From Clostridia bacterium (lineage in GTDB: Bacteria > Bacillota > Clostridia > Christensenellales > Borkfalkiaceae), in the NCBI GenBank assembly GCA_028720205.1, contig JAQYLE010000037.1, forward strand, positions 27,797 to 91,796: a stretch of 64,000 nucleotides of DNA, given 5' to 3'. Numbering within the stretch: position 1 is the stretch's first letter; each line of letters begins with the position of its first letter. The notes beneath the pieces are model-generated. The model saw only the letters and a program-made list of their open reading frames with translations, made no database searches and had not been told where the DNA came from. The position numbers and the translations under genes were made by a program. This document shows positions 1 through 8,903 of the stretch, in pieces.

Positions 1-3000
1 TTGTCATTGAACTGGTAGACGAACTTCCAGGAGGAATGGTCCTCGACGTAGGTGTAAACCGTTTCGCCTTCGATATAGACGGTAAGCTCGTTTGTACCGG
101 GAACAACCGAGAGAATCATTCCCTGTAATTCAACGGTGCCGTCGCCGAGTACGCACTCGCTTGTCGAGTTGTAGTCGTAATCTTCATCGTAGGGCTCGTA
201 TATATCCGCATAGGATACGCCGTTTTTGGTGTAAATTTCAACCTTATAGCCCTGGAAGAAGTAAACCGTCGGCTCAACTCCGAGCATGGAGCCTCTGAAG
301 CGGACGAATGCTTTTTCATCCTCGTTTATGAAGTAGAGGTCGTCGTCAATATTGTAAATACCGTTTGCCTCATCGAAAATTTCGAAGGTATAGGTGCTTC
401 CTCTATATACGATATAGCCCATATCGTAAACTTGCGCCGCGAAGATTTCGCCCCAACACTCCATCGTGTATTCCTCGCTCTCGTAGAGTGAGAGGTCGGG
501 TATGAGCATAAGCTCAAGCGTGTAGGTTGCGTCTTTGTAGGTAAGCGGTATCTTTACCTCGCCTGGCTTTGTAAAGTCGTATTCGGACACGTCGCCGACG
601 GTAACGTCATTAAAGTCTACCCTCTCGCTGTAAATCGGCAAATATGCGGAGAAATGTACGTACTCATAATAGTAGAAGTACATTTTTTCAATCTGCGACA
701 TAACGTATTCGTAACTGCCGCAAATTGCCGTGTCGTCGCCGCCGCTGAACGACTGCAAAACGTCGCTGTCCGAGTAAATAATCAAGGATATTCTGTCGGA
801 GGTAAGCTTGCCTCCGTATTCTACCCTGACGTCATACCAGCCGTTTTCCGACGAACTCATATCGAACTTTTCCGAGCCGAGATAGAACATATCCGACGTT
901 AAGGGGACGTAGTAGTAGCCGCCGTCGTATGCTGAAACCTTTAAGAAATATCCGTCCAGAACCTTGTCTTTTGCGAGTATCTCACGTACGTTGCCGCTTT
1001 CTTTGGTGCAGACGGAGAAAACGGAAACGTCCTTTTCGGCTATCTTGAACTCGAAAGAGGTTATAGCGCCCTTGTAGGTTACGGTTATGGTGCCGGACTT
1101 GCCGTCCTCGCCCATGCTTGCGGTCCACATATCCGGGCCCAGCTGAACGTACTCCTCGGTGCCGTCATTCAGCTTTGCACATATATATAAATAGGTGGCG
1201 TCTAATATCACGTTGCCTTCCGCGTCAACCTCGCACAGTATCGGCGTATCAAACGTAACGTATATATAAATTGCCGATAAGTTTTCGGGGTCGTAGACGT
1301 TTATGCAAAGGTACGTGTCAAAGCCCTTTATCCTTGCGGTGACTTCATATGAGCCAACCGTCGTGTTATCAAATGGGTTTCCGCTGTTATAACAGTCGGG
1401 GTTGATTATCGCATAGGGCGTTAAGGTAAGGTATTCCTCCGTTCCGTCGTTATACTGAACCTTGACCTTAAACGTGCCCTCGCCGAGTGCCATATATACG
1501 TTGCCGTCAACGCCCGATATGCTCCTCGGGTCAACGACCTCGACGGTAAAGGTTTCCGTGGCAAAGCCGTCCTTTGATTTGAGAGTAAAGGTATACTTGC
1601 CGACGGTATCCTTGTCAAACGCGCCGTCGGTCATATCAAACGCGGAAAGCGCATCGGTATATCTTGTGGTATCGTCGGTATATTCTATTCTTATCTCGGG
1701 ATACTCGCCGAGGTTTACCTTGTCGTCGTAAGTCGATATCTTTCTTACGACCTTCCTGTTTACGTAGGTAAAGGAGAGGGCGTATTCCTCCTCGTCGTAT
1801 GTGAACGAGATGGTGTAGACCTTGTCGCCGTCTGCAAAGTCGTAGTCGGGGTTAAAGCCGCCGTCGTCCGTTACCGTCATGTATGAGAGGGATGTATAGC
1901 CCGAGGTGTATCCGCTGTTGGACACGAATTTGAATCTTATATCGCCAAGATCCGTAAGATAGCCCTTTTGATATACGGTATATTCGGGCACCGCTTCCTC
2001 GCTGTGAAGGTCAAAGGTTATCTCTACGTCCTTCGTGAAGTTGCGCATGGAGAGCGTAACGGTTTTCGTAACGGGGAATACGCCCGCCTTTTTAAGCTCC
2101 TGTACCATATCGTAAAATGCGTCGGTATCTATATACGATATGATGCTATCCTCCGAGGTCGAGTCGTTCTCGTAAAGCACGGACATATAGAACATGTACA
2201 GATCGTATCGGTCTACAAGAAAGCTTCTTATGGGGGTAATGTCGGCAATCTTGTCAAACGCAGATCTCTCGGTCTTGTAGGCACAAGCCTTGCATTTCTG
2301 GTACTCGTACCACTGACCGTTTTCCTTGACGTACTCTGTCGTCAGGTCGTGGTCCACATATTCTTCTACATAGGAGCATACCGTGCAGACAAAATAGTGC
2401 TCCGAGAAGTTGTATTCGGGCTCGGCAGACCATTTGTGCGCGGCGGGAATGGTTAAATCGTCTATTTCGTTGTAGTCAATATCGAAATATTTGCCCGCGC
2501 ACGATGCGTCGGAGCAGGTATAATAGCCCTTCATTCCGTTGGTTGTACAGGTTTCGGGTACTTTTGCGGTCCACGCACCGAAGGTATGATCCGAGGGAAG
2601 TTCCAAAACGGTTATCTCGTTATGATCTGCGTCAAAATACTTGCCGCAGACAGAGCATTGATAGTGGTCTTTCTTGCCACTTTCCTGTATAAGATTGCCG
2701 TAGATGTGACCGGTTGTTTCAATTTTAAGTTCGTCGTCGGTCTTTTCCACGCCGTCAATAAAGTTTTTGTCGCAAACGGTACAATGCTCGTGTGCTAAAA
2801 CTCCGTCGGTTGTACAGGTCTTTGCAACCTCGGCAACGTCTTCAAGCTCGTGACCTGCGGATATTTTAAGCTCGCTATCGGTCTTTTCTACACCGTCAAT
2901 AAAGCACTTACCGCAAACGGTGCAACGCTCGTGCTCTATCACTCCGTCGGTCGTGCAGGTCTTCTCGGCTCCCGAAACGGTTACAAGACTGTGGCTTGCG

Positions 3001-3755
3001 GGTATTTTAAGCTCGCCCGCGGTCTTTTCAACACCTTTTACGATATTTGAGCCGCAACCGTCACAATGCAGATGCGCGATAGCTCCGTCGGTCGTGCAGG
3101 TAGCGTCAAGTGCTTCAACCGTATAATAGTTGTGTCCGAGCGCGTCCGTTTTAAGCTCGTCGTCCGTTTCTTCCACACCTGCAATGAAGTTCTTACCGCA
3201 AACGCTGCAACGGTCGTGTGCAAGAACGCCGCCCGAGGTGCAGGTAGCGTCAACCTCGGCAATAAACTCAAGCGTATGATTTACGGGAGCTGTTTTAAGC
3301 TCGTTGTCGGTCTTTTCAACACCGCCTATGAAGTTTTTGCCGCAGACGGTACAATGGTCGTGCGCCGCCACTCCGTTAGTCGTGCAGGACACAACCTCGG
3401 CAACAAACTCAAGCTTGTGGCTTGCGGGTATTTTTGCCTCAATTTCCGTGCCGCTTTGTGCAAAATCTTTTCCGCATCTTGCACAATGATAGTGCTCGGT
3501 GTAGCCGTCCTCGGTACAAGTCGGCTCTTTTGACGGGATAAGGGCTCCCAAATCGTGACCGAGAGCCGAAACCGTTTCCGTCTGAACGTCGTTGCATTTT
3601 GAGCAGGTGCGCGTTTTCTCACCCGCCTCGGTACAGGTAGCCTCTCTGGTTGTTTGCCACTCGGAATATGTATGCTTACAGCTACAAGAAGCGAGCAAAA
3701 GCACGCACGTAAGCAATACAAAAGCGAGCGACGTGATAGCAAATTTTTTTTTCAA
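1..3755 (-). CDS. Giant secreted lipoprotein with tandem Cys repeats and Ig-like domains (3' part cut off)
   Basis: The frame is open from a TTG start at 3755 to the window edge, at least 1251 residues. The TTG lies 7 bases after a perfect AGGAGG. The N-terminus is a lipoprotein signal (KKKFAITSLAF, hydrophobic stretch, then LLLASC). Residues about 25-450 are repeated units with the pattern TCT..G....H..C..CGK.F..GVEKTD.ELK....GH, so each holds a CxxC and two His. From about residue 560 the protein is all-beta, with Ig-like units resembling the Big_3 family (for example DKVNLGEYPEIRIEYTDDT). It is probably anchored on the cell surface. The Cys units could bind metal or form disulfides; I know of no proven role. 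The 1383-residue lipoprotein at 43443 starts with the same kind of repeat. The C-terminus is missing, so a sortase motif or catalytic domain cannot be excluded. Confidence 0.85.
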   Translation of the reverse strand, partial: MKKKFAITSLAFVLLTCVLLLASCSCKHTYSEWQTTREATCTEAGEKTRTCSKCNDVQTETVSALGHDLGALIPSKEPTCTEDGYTEHYHCARCGKDFAQSGTEIEAKIPASHKLEFVAEVVSCTTNGVAAHDHCTVCGKNFIGGVEKTDNELKTAPVNHTLEFIAEVDATCTSGGVLAHDRCSVCGKNFIAGVEETDDELKTDALGHNYYTVEALDATCTTDGAIAHLHCDGCGSNIVKGVEKTAGELKIPASHSLVTVSGAEKTCTTDGVIEHERCTVCGKCFIDGVEKTDSELKISAGHELEDVAEVAKTCTTDGVLAHEHCTVCDKNFIDGVEKTDDELKIETTGHIYGNLIQESGKKDHYQCSVCGKYFDADHNEITVLELPSDHTFGAWTAKVPETCTTNGMKGYYTCSDASCAGKYFDIDYNEIDDLTIPAAHKWSAEPEYNFSEHYFVCTVCSYVEEYVDHDLTTEYVKENGQWYEYQKCKACAYKTERSAFDKIADITPIRSFLVDRYDLYMFYMSVLYENDSTSEDSIISYIDTDAFYDMVQELKKAGVFPVTKTVTLSMRNFTKDVEITFDLHSEEAVPEYTVYQKGYLTDLGDIRFKFVSNSGYTSGYTSLSYMTVTDDGGFNPDYDFADGDKVYTISFTYDEEEYALSFTYVNRKVVRKISTYDDKVNLGEYPEIRIEYTDDTTRYTDALSAFDMTDGAFDKDTVGKYTFTLKSKDGFATETFTVEVVDPRSISGVDGNVYMALGEGTFKVKVQYNDGTEEYLTLTPYAIINPDCYNSGNPFDNTTVGSYEVTARIKGFDTYLCINVYDPENLSAIYIYVTFDTPILCEVDAEGNVILDATYLYICAKLNDGTEEYVQLGPDMWTASMGEDGKSGTITVTYKGAITSFEFKIAEKDVSVFSVCTKESGNVREILAKDKVLDGYFLKVSAYDGGYYYVPLTSDMFYLGSEKFDMSSSENGWYDVRVEYGGKLTSDRISLIIYSDSDVLQSFSGGDDTAICGSYEYVMSQIEKMYFYYYEYVHFSAYLPIYSERVDFNDVTVGDVSEYDFTKPGEVKIPLTYKDATYTLELMLIPDLSLYESEEYTMECWGEIFAAQVYDMGYIVYRGSTYTFEIFDEANGIYNIDDDLYFINEDEKAFVRFRGSMLGVEPTVYFFQGYKVEIYTKNGVSYADIYEPYDEDYDYNSTSECVLGDGTVELQGMILSVVPGTNELTVYIEGETVYTYVEDHSSWKFVYQFND
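2690..3480 (-). repeat. Five in-frame tandem repeats of 141-144 bp
   Basis: These lie inside the large lipoprotein gene. The block ttttaag (coding ELK on the minus strand) recurs at 2723, 2864, 3005, 3149 and 3293, so the period is 141, 141, 144 and 144 bp (47-48 residues). DNA identity between units is high in the CGKNFI.GVEKTD.ELK part. Units outside this range (2400-2690 and 3480-3720) are more diverged. The array can be expected to expand or contract by recombination, and could be misassembled from short reads. Confidence 0.85.
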
Positions 3756-3846
3756 AATGTTTCCTCCTGTTTTCTGCTTTATTTTTAATTCTCTCTTAAA
3801 AGTACGCCGTATTTTGTCTTTCGCAAATTTCGTCTTTATAAAGAAA

Positions 3847-3893
3847 AATATATACGAATATATTTATATAAATATATACGAATATATTTATAT
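3847..3893. repeat. Direct repeat of 23 bp in an AT-rich promoter region
   Basis: The 23-bp unit starting aatatatacg occurs at 3847-3869 and 3871-3893, one base apart (period 24). Each unit contains a short palindrome around tatacgaatata. It lies between the end of tetR and the start of the giant lipoprotein gene, about 90-140 bases upstream of the lipoprotein start. It may hold regulator sites or the promoter of that gene, but no clear -35/-10 pair stood out. Confidence 0.6.
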
Positions 3894-3952
3894 TTTTTAT
3901 TGTATAAAACATGCTTATTAGGCAGTATTACGATTTTGCCGTTTGTTTCAGT

Positions 3953-4537
3953 TTATGCTTGAGATTTAAATTTTTCGTACAAGAGAGCGATGCTTTGCTT
4001 TAAGAACCTGAGTTGTTCCTGCAAATAGAATTCGTCCTCGTATAAAGCGTAATGCACGCAAGCGCGCACAAAGACGAAAATCATCGGGCGGAGGACGTCT
4101 GAGGGAATCTTCAAAATATTTACAAGGCTGTCGGCATATTCGGAATAGCGTTGATTGACGCCCTCGAAAAATTTCTTTCCGTATTCCCGGTATTTGGGGT
4201 TGGTGTAAATCTGATACATCAGTCTGTATTTTTTGCCGTGCCGTTCTGCCGTCCAATAAGGTACTTCGCTGATGAACCGTTCCAGATCGTCCGCTCCCTT
4301 CGGCGCAAGAGACATAAACTCGTTTTCGACTTTACTCATACAATGCTCGGTGGCTTGGATAATAAGGTCGTCAAGATCGTTGAAATACCCGTACAGGTTA
4401 GCAGGCGAAACGCCGCAGAATTTGGAAAGCCCTTTTATCCCTACGTTGTTCAAGCCGTATTCCGCATAGCATTCGAAACAGCGCTCCATCAGTTCGATCT
4501 TCTTTTTTCCGTGCAATTCTTCGTTGACCGTTCTCAT
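3953..4537 (-). CDS. TetR/AcrR family transcriptional regulator
   Basis: A 194-residue protein with an N-terminal TetR-type helix-turn-helix (residues about 12-50; GIKGLSKFCGVSPANLYGYF) and an all-helical C-terminal ligand-binding domain. The ATG at 4537 is preferred because AGAGGG sits 6 bases upstream; a TTG at 4543 overlaps that ribosome site and is unlikely. A sigma-A promoter and a palindrome sit directly upstream, as for a self-regulated repressor. The neighbouring giant lipoprotein gene lies downstream on the same strand and could be a target. The ligand cannot be told from sequence. Confidence 0.9.
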   Translation of the reverse strand: MRTVNEELHGKKKIELMERCFECYAEYGLNNVGIKGLSKFCGVSPANLYGYFNDLDDLIIQATEHCMSKVENEFMSLAPKGADDLERFISEVPYWTAERHGKKYRLMYQIYTNPKYREYGKKFFEGVNQRYSEYADSLVNILKIPSDVLRPMIFVFVRACVHYALYEDEFYLQEQLRFLKQSIALLYEKFKSQA

Positions 4538-4558
4538 TAGCAACCCTCTTTTAAAAAC

Positions 4559-4571
4559 CGAATGTTCGTTT
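4559..4571. promoter_or_regulatory. Palindromic operator candidate at the tetR start site
   Basis: The 13-bp string cgaatgttcgttt contains the palindrome CGAA-TG-TTCG and covers the predicted transcription start. The same 13 bp recur at 8907-8919, just after the uvrB promoter. TetR autoregulation or an SOS-type repressor site are both possible. Confidence 0.5.
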
Positions 4572-4573
4572 AT

Positions 4574-4602
4574 ATTATATCACATACTTTTTTGTTTTGC
4601 AA
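4574..4602 (-). promoter_or_regulatory. Sigma-A promoter of the tetR gene
   Basis: On the minus strand, TTGCAA (4597-4602) and TATAAT (4574-4579) are separated by exactly 17 bases. The predicted start of transcription near 4567 falls inside the palindrome at 4559-4571. Confidence 0.8.
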
Positions 4603-4783
4603 CAATAAATTAACATAAAAACAAATAAACTTGTAAGATTTTTTTAGGCTATACAACGTGTTTTACCTTTTCGGTATAACGCCCGTAATATAAAAAAACG
4701 CCGTCGGATAGTTTACAAACGCCGTTTTCGTTTTCTTCCGTGATTTTCCGTTAAGTTTTCTACGCGCCGCAAAACGTTAAAAA

Positions 4784-4810
4784 AGTTCACGGGAGTATTT
4801 CCCGTGAACT
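4784..4810 (-). terminator. Intrinsic terminator reading leftward
   Basis: A perfect 10-bp stem (4784-4793 with 4801-4810) has a 7-base loop. On the minus strand it is followed by five to six T. The plus-strand side lacks a T run. There is no protein gene upstream on that strand within 275 bases, which supports an RNA gene ending here. Confidence 0.75.
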
Positions 4811-4985
4811 AATCATCGTTTGAAAGCGCAATTCTATAAAGATGTACTTTTAATCCCTATGGGAACTGCGCTCTCGCCCAATCCTTTTACGAACTCGCTA
4901 TTTGCTTATATTGAATTTAATTCTTCTGAATTCCCCACGAGTATTTAACTAAAGTTAGACGCTTTAGGAGGTGGATATTTATTCG
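4784..4985 (-). ncRNA. Candidate structured small RNA, family unassigned
   Basis: There is no credible ORF here. On the minus strand a 13-bp helix pairs 4875-4863 with 4834-4822, including two G-U pairs. Those become A-C mismatches on the plus strand, so the minus strand is the likely RNA. A smaller hairpin caps this helix, an ACTCG/CGAGT helix can form further 5', and a perfect 10-bp hairpin followed by a T run ends the region at 4784. The 5' end is uncertain (about 4985) and no clear promoter was found. Size and layout resemble stand-alone RNAs such as 6S, but I could not match a conserved 6S, SRP, tmRNA, RNase P or riboswitch core. Confidence 0.5.
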
Positions 4986-5087
4986 CGCGGTTTTTCTCTC
5001 GCTTTTTTTCATAAAGAGAACGGCTTTTGCATACGATAAACAGAATACTTCAAAAAGAATACGTCAAAACGACAAACGGAGGGGATT

Positions 5088-7934
5088 ATGCCTGCGAACG
5101 CATACGAAAAACCGTTTACCGCCGGGAAAGATTTGTACGGCCTCAGCGAAAAGGAAGTGCTTTCTTCCCGCGAACGACACGGCGAAAACACATTGAAAAA
5201 ACGTAAAAGAAAAGGATTTTTCCACCAATATCTCTCTTCTTTTTCCGATCCGATTATCCGTATTTTATTAATCGCGCTGGCGATCAATCTGCTGTTTTTA
5301 ATCAAAAGCCGCAACGTTACCGAAACGGTTGGAATCGCCGTTGCCGTTTTTGTTTCCACGTTTGTTTCCACCGTATCGGAATACGGCAGCGAGTCGGCGT
5401 TCGAAGCGTTGATGGCGCAGAGCGAAAACGCGGTGTGTCGCGTGCGGCGCGAAGGGAAAACGCTGACGGTGAACGTTTCCGAACTGGTGGTGGGCGATAT
5501 TCTTCTTTTAGAAGCGGGCGAACGCGTCCCCGCCGACGGGACGGTGCTTTTCGGGAAACTTACCGTTTCGCAATCGCCGCTGACGGGCGAGAGCGCGGAA
5601 ACGGAAAAAACGCCCGAAGTCTTACGCGGCGCGGAAGGTTTTTCGCGCCGCGAAAAGGTGTTTGAGGGCAGCGTGATTACCGCGGGCGAGGCGGTGATCC
5701 GCGTCGGCGCGGTGGGCGAACGCACGTTTTACGGACAAATGGCGTCGGCGCTGAAAGAGGATAAAAGCGACAGTCCGTTAAAGCGTAAATTAACGAGGCT
5801 GGCAAATACGCTTTCGCGCCTGGGGTACGCGGCGGCGGCGCTGGTGGCGATAGCCGATCTGTTCAACGCGTTCTTTTTAGACAACAATATGAATCCGGCG
5901 CTGATCAAAGCCGATTTTGCAAGTCCGCTGACGGCGTTTTCCTATCTGATGCACGCGTTGACGCTTGCCATTGCGGTAGTGGTTGTGGCTGTGCCCGAGG
6001 GCTTGCCGATGATGATCGCGGTGGTACTCTCTTCCAACCGCGTGAAAATGGCGAAGGACAACGTTTTGGTAAAGCGCGCGGCGGGGATCGAAGCGGCGGG
6101 CGGCATGCAGATTTTATTCACCGACAAAACGGGTACGCTTACCAAAGGAACGGCAGCGGTTACGCAGGTGATTACGGGCGGGGGAGAGGCGCTGTCTCCC
6201 GAAAAACTGCCGCGGCTTCTGGGAAAAAAACTCGCCGCGTGCGCTTGTTTGAACGGCGGAAACGCCGAAGACGGCGGAAACGCCGCCGACCGCGCGCTTC
6301 GTGCGGCTTTGAAAGAATACGGCGGCGCGGCGGAACAAGGCGCCGCCGCGCAAGGCGCGGAACCTAAGGAACTTTACCGCGAAAAATTCGACGCAAAAAA
6401 CAAATACGCGCTCGTTTCGGTTGCGTATGCAGACGGCAGGCGCGTCACCTATTTTCAGGGCGCGCCCGAAATGATTCTGCCGCGCTGTTCCTCGTATTTC
6501 GACGGAGAAAGAAACGTCCCCTTTACCCTGCGCGAAACGGAAAAGCGACTGCACGAACAAACGCGGCTCGGCAAACGCGTGATCGCACTGGCTTGCCTGG
6601 AAGAAAAGCGCGAAGACGGCGATGATAAGAACGCAACGTCGGCGGGAACGGGAAGCGGTTTGCCCGAAAACGCCTCGCTGCTTGGTCTGGCGGTGCTTTC
6701 CGACGAACTGAGAAAAGAGGCACGCGGCGCTGTGGAAGATCTGCGTAAGGCGGGCGTGCAGGTGGTGATGATAACGGGCGATCATGCGGAAACGGCAACG
6801 GCGATAGCAAAGGAAGCGGGGTTGTTTCTGCCCGTGGCGGGCAGGGAAAGTCAATCGTCTTTGCCGCCGCTGATCGTAACGGGAAGCGAACTTGCCGCAA
6901 TGACCGACGAAGAGGTGATGAACGCTTTTCCCCGACTGAAAATCGTGGCGCGGGCGCTTCCCACGGATAAAAGCCGATTGGTAACGCTGGCTAAGCGGCG
7001 CGGCTACGTTACCGGCATGACGGGCGACGGCATCAACGACGCGGCGGCGCTGAAAAAAGCGGACGTGGGTTTTGCGCTCGGCTCCGGTACGGAAGTGGCC
7101 AAAGAAGCGGGCGACGTGGTGATTACCGACGACAATCTGTCCTCGGTGGTAAAGGCGGCGGCGTACGGGCGCCGGGTGTTTAAAAGCATCCGGCAGTTCG
7201 TGGTGTTTCAATTAACGATGAATCTGTGCGCGGTGGGCGTTTCGATGATCGCGCCGTTTATCGGCTACGATACGCCGATTACGGTGATGCAGATGTTGTG
7301 GATTAATATGATTATGGATACGCTGGCCTCGCTTGCTTTTGCGGGAATAAAGGTTGATCCGCGCGATATGACCAGGCCGCCGAAACCGCTTTCCGAACCG
7401 GTGCTGACAAAAACGCTCGCCCGCCGCGTGGCGGCTACCGGAGCGTATTGCGTGCTGCTGTGTATGGCCTTTTTAAAAATTCCCGGTATTTCCGCGTTTT
7501 TCAGCACGGGGGTTGCCGAAAACAAGGGAACGGCGCGTTTTTACACGGCGTTTTTCTCGCTGTTCGTATTTTCCGGGTTGTTCGGCGCGTTTCACGCAAG
7601 AACGGATTCGCCCGACCCGTTTTCCCGTTTGAAAGGCAGCGGATCGTTCGTGCTGTTTATCGCCGCCACGTCCGCCTGTCAGATAGCGCTGTTATACTTC
7701 GGAGGAACGCTGTTCCGCACTACGGCGCTTACGTTTACGCAGTTGGCGGCGAGTCTGTTGCTTGCCGCTACGGTACTGCCCGTGGGTTCGGCAATAAAAT
7801 TTGCGGAACGACTGCTTGCCGCGAAAAAAGCCGGGCGACGGGCGGAAAAAGCGGCGAAAGCGGCGAAAAACGCCGCCGTAAACACAAATATAAGGGGAAA
7901 AACAAGAAAAATTCGGAATGAAAAAGCCGCTTAG
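5088..7934 (+). CDS. P2B-type Ca2+-transporting P-type ATPase
   Basis: A 948-residue cation pump of the plasma membrane. It carries the actuator motif TGES (about residue 170), PEGLP in M4 (about 304), the phosphorylation site DKTGTLT (about 345), MITGD, and the hinge TGDGINDAAALKKADVG. M6 has the NMIMD pattern typical of P2B calcium pumps. An N-terminal cation ATPase domain (GLSEKEVLSSRERHGEN) and a C-terminal membrane block are present, so the protein is complete. The Lys/Ala-rich tail (about 40 residues) is unusual and could be regulatory. The start has GGAGG 5 bases upstream. It likely exports Ca2+ or possibly Mn2+. The two small membrane proteins downstream may be co-transcribed. Confidence 0.93.
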   Translation: MPANAYEKPFTAGKDLYGLSEKEVLSSRERHGENTLKKRKRKGFFHQYLSSFSDPIIRILLIALAINLLFLIKSRNVTETVGIAVAVFVSTFVSTVSEYGSESAFEALMAQSENAVCRVRREGKTLTVNVSELVVGDILLLEAGERVPADGTVLFGKLTVSQSPLTGESAETEKTPEVLRGAEGFSRREKVFEGSVITAGEAVIRVGAVGERTFYGQMASALKEDKSDSPLKRKLTRLANTLSRLGYAAAALVAIADLFNAFFLDNNMNPALIKADFASPLTAFSYLMHALTLAIAVVVVAVPEGLPMMIAVVLSSNRVKMAKDNVLVKRAAGIEAAGGMQILFTDKTGTLTKGTAAVTQVITGGGEALSPEKLPRLLGKKLAACACLNGGNAEDGGNAADRALRAALKEYGGAAEQGAAAQGAEPKELYREKFDAKNKYALVSVAYADGRRVTYFQGAPEMILPRCSSYFDGERNVPFTLRETEKRLHEQTRLGKRVIALACLEEKREDGDDKNATSAGTGSGLPENASLLGLAVLSDELRKEARGAVEDLRKAGVQVVMITGDHAETATAIAKEAGLFLPVAGRESQSSLPPLIVTGSELAAMTDEEVMNAFPRLKIVARALPTDKSRLVTLAKRRGYVTGMTGDGINDAAALKKADVGFALGSGTEVAKEAGDVVITDDNLSSVVKAAAYGRRVFKSIRQFVVFQLTMNLCAVGVSMIAPFIGYDTPITVMQMLWINMIMDTLASLAFAGIKVDPRDMTRPPKPLSEPVLTKTLARRVAATGAYCVLLCMAFLKIPGISAFFSTGVAENKGTARFYTAFFSLFVFSGLFGAFHARTDSPDPFSRLKGSGSFVLFIAATSACQIALLYFGGTLFRTTALTFTQLAASLLLAATVLPVGSAIKFAERLLAAKKAGRRAEKAAKAAKNAAVNTNIRGKTRKIRNEKAA

Positions 7935-7999
7935 AGCGCATAATATAGTCAGAAGCGGCGCGAACGCAGATGGCGGAAAGCGCGGGCAAGGGAGCGAAG

Positions 8000-8374
8000 A
8001 TGACGGAAGCGAAAAAAGCGGCGATGCTGTTGTATCTGAACGACGAATGTAAAGAGGACGGCTACGAAATTTTTTCCGACGACGATTTTTTAACGCTGTA
8101 TCCGCCCGCGCTGGGCGTAAAAAAAGAGGAAATCGAACGCGCGGTGCGCGCGTTGAACGAAGAAGGGTTTATCGACGTGCGTTACGCCGAGGGCGGTACG
8201 TACTGTATTTCCGTGCTGGATAAGGGCAGAAATTACGAAACGCAGGCGCTGTGCGTAAAACCCGCCGCGTGGCGGCGGGTGTCGCCCGCGTTCTGGTATG
8301 CGTTTTTCGGCGGAGCGTGCGGCGGCCTTGTCGCCGCCGCGCTTTCGGGAATATTCCGGCTGATTTTCGGTTGA
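8000..8374 (+). CDS. Small protein with winged-helix-like N-terminus and one C-terminal membrane segment
   Basis: 124 residues. The first 80 alternate helices and a beta wing as in winged-helix domains (EEIERAVRALNEEGFIDVRY). A Gly/Ala-rich hydrophobic segment (about 98-120, ending IFRLIFG) should anchor it in the membrane. The ATG at 8000 is chosen because GGAG lies 6 bases before it; an upstream ATG at 7970 has no ribosome site. It is a sister of the next gene (same length, same layout). Function unknown. Confidence 0.75.
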   Translation: MTEAKKAAMLLYLNDECKEDGYEIFSDDDFLTLYPPALGVKKEEIERAVRALNEEGFIDVRYAEGGTYCISVLDKGRNYETQALCVKPAAWRRVSPAFWYAFFGGACGGLVAAALSGIFRLIFG

Positions 8375-8414
8375 TATTCGGCTGATTTTCCGCCGTGCCG
8401 TTTTAATAACGCCT

Positions 8415-8774
8415 ATGCTGAATAAACGGGAAGAAAAAATTATGGACGCGATTTATTCGCTTTGTAAAGGCGACGGAAAAAGTCTGATTTCCGCCGCCGA
8501 TTTCGCGCGTTTGTTTCCGCAAAAGGACAGGCTTTCGGAGGCGGCGATTGAAAAAATTTTAGAAGATTTAAAAGAGGACGATTACGCCGAAACGCTGTTT
8601 TCGCACCGCAAGGGCGAAAAGATGTATCTGTTTACTCTGCGCGCGCGCGGTTTTTGCTTTCCGCGCGAGAAGGAAAATAAAAAGCGCGACAGAGCGTTGC
8701 TCGTTTTCAAATCGGTGGCTTCCGCTATTCTGGCGTTTCTGGTGGGCTTTATTCTGCGCCGCATTTTCAATTGA
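8415..8774 (+). CDS. Paralogue of the preceding winged-helix/membrane protein
   Basis: 119 residues that align from end to end with the previous product: CKGDG versus CKEDG, DFARLFP versus DFLTLYP, IEKILEDLKEDDYAE versus IERAVRALNEEGFID, and a C-terminal segment ending LRRIFN. The second copy probably came from a tandem duplication that has since diverged strongly. No clear ribosome site precedes the ATG, so it may depend on translation of the upstream gene 40 bases away. Function unknown. Confidence 0.7.
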   Translation: MLNKREEKIMDAIYSLCKGDGKSLISAADFARLFPQKDRLSEAAIEKILEDLKEDDYAETLFSHRKGEKMYLFTLRARGFCFPREKENKKRDRALLVFKSVASAILAFLVGFILRRIFN

Positions 8775-8860
8775 GGCGGTTCAATCGCATTGTTGCGGAA
8801 AATGCGGCGAAAAATGCGGAAGAAAAGGAGAAAAACCGCGGAAAAAGGCGCTTTGAAACG

Positions 8861-8889
8861 TTGCCTTTTTTTTTAAAGCGTGGTATAAT
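8861..8889 (+). promoter_or_regulatory. Sigma-A promoter of uvrBA
   Basis: TTGCCT (8861-8866) and TATAAT (8884-8889) with a 17-base spacer, about 90 bases before uvrB. The start of transcription would be near 8896. Confidence 0.8.
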
Positions 8890-8903
8890 AGTACGGTGGT
8901 TAC

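Noticed and set aside
2690..3480. CRISPR-like regular repeats
   Set aside because: The repeats are in frame, 141-144 bp long and code for protein; there are no unique spacers.
4811..5087. Possible yybP-ykoY manganese riboswitch before the P-type ATPase
   Set aside because: The plus strand lacks the conserved core of that class, and base pairing favours the minus strand.
6114..7211. Long minus-strand ORF (365 codons)
   Set aside because: Lies wholly antisense to the P-type ATPase; basic, low-complexity composition typical of a shadow of GC-rich coding DNA.
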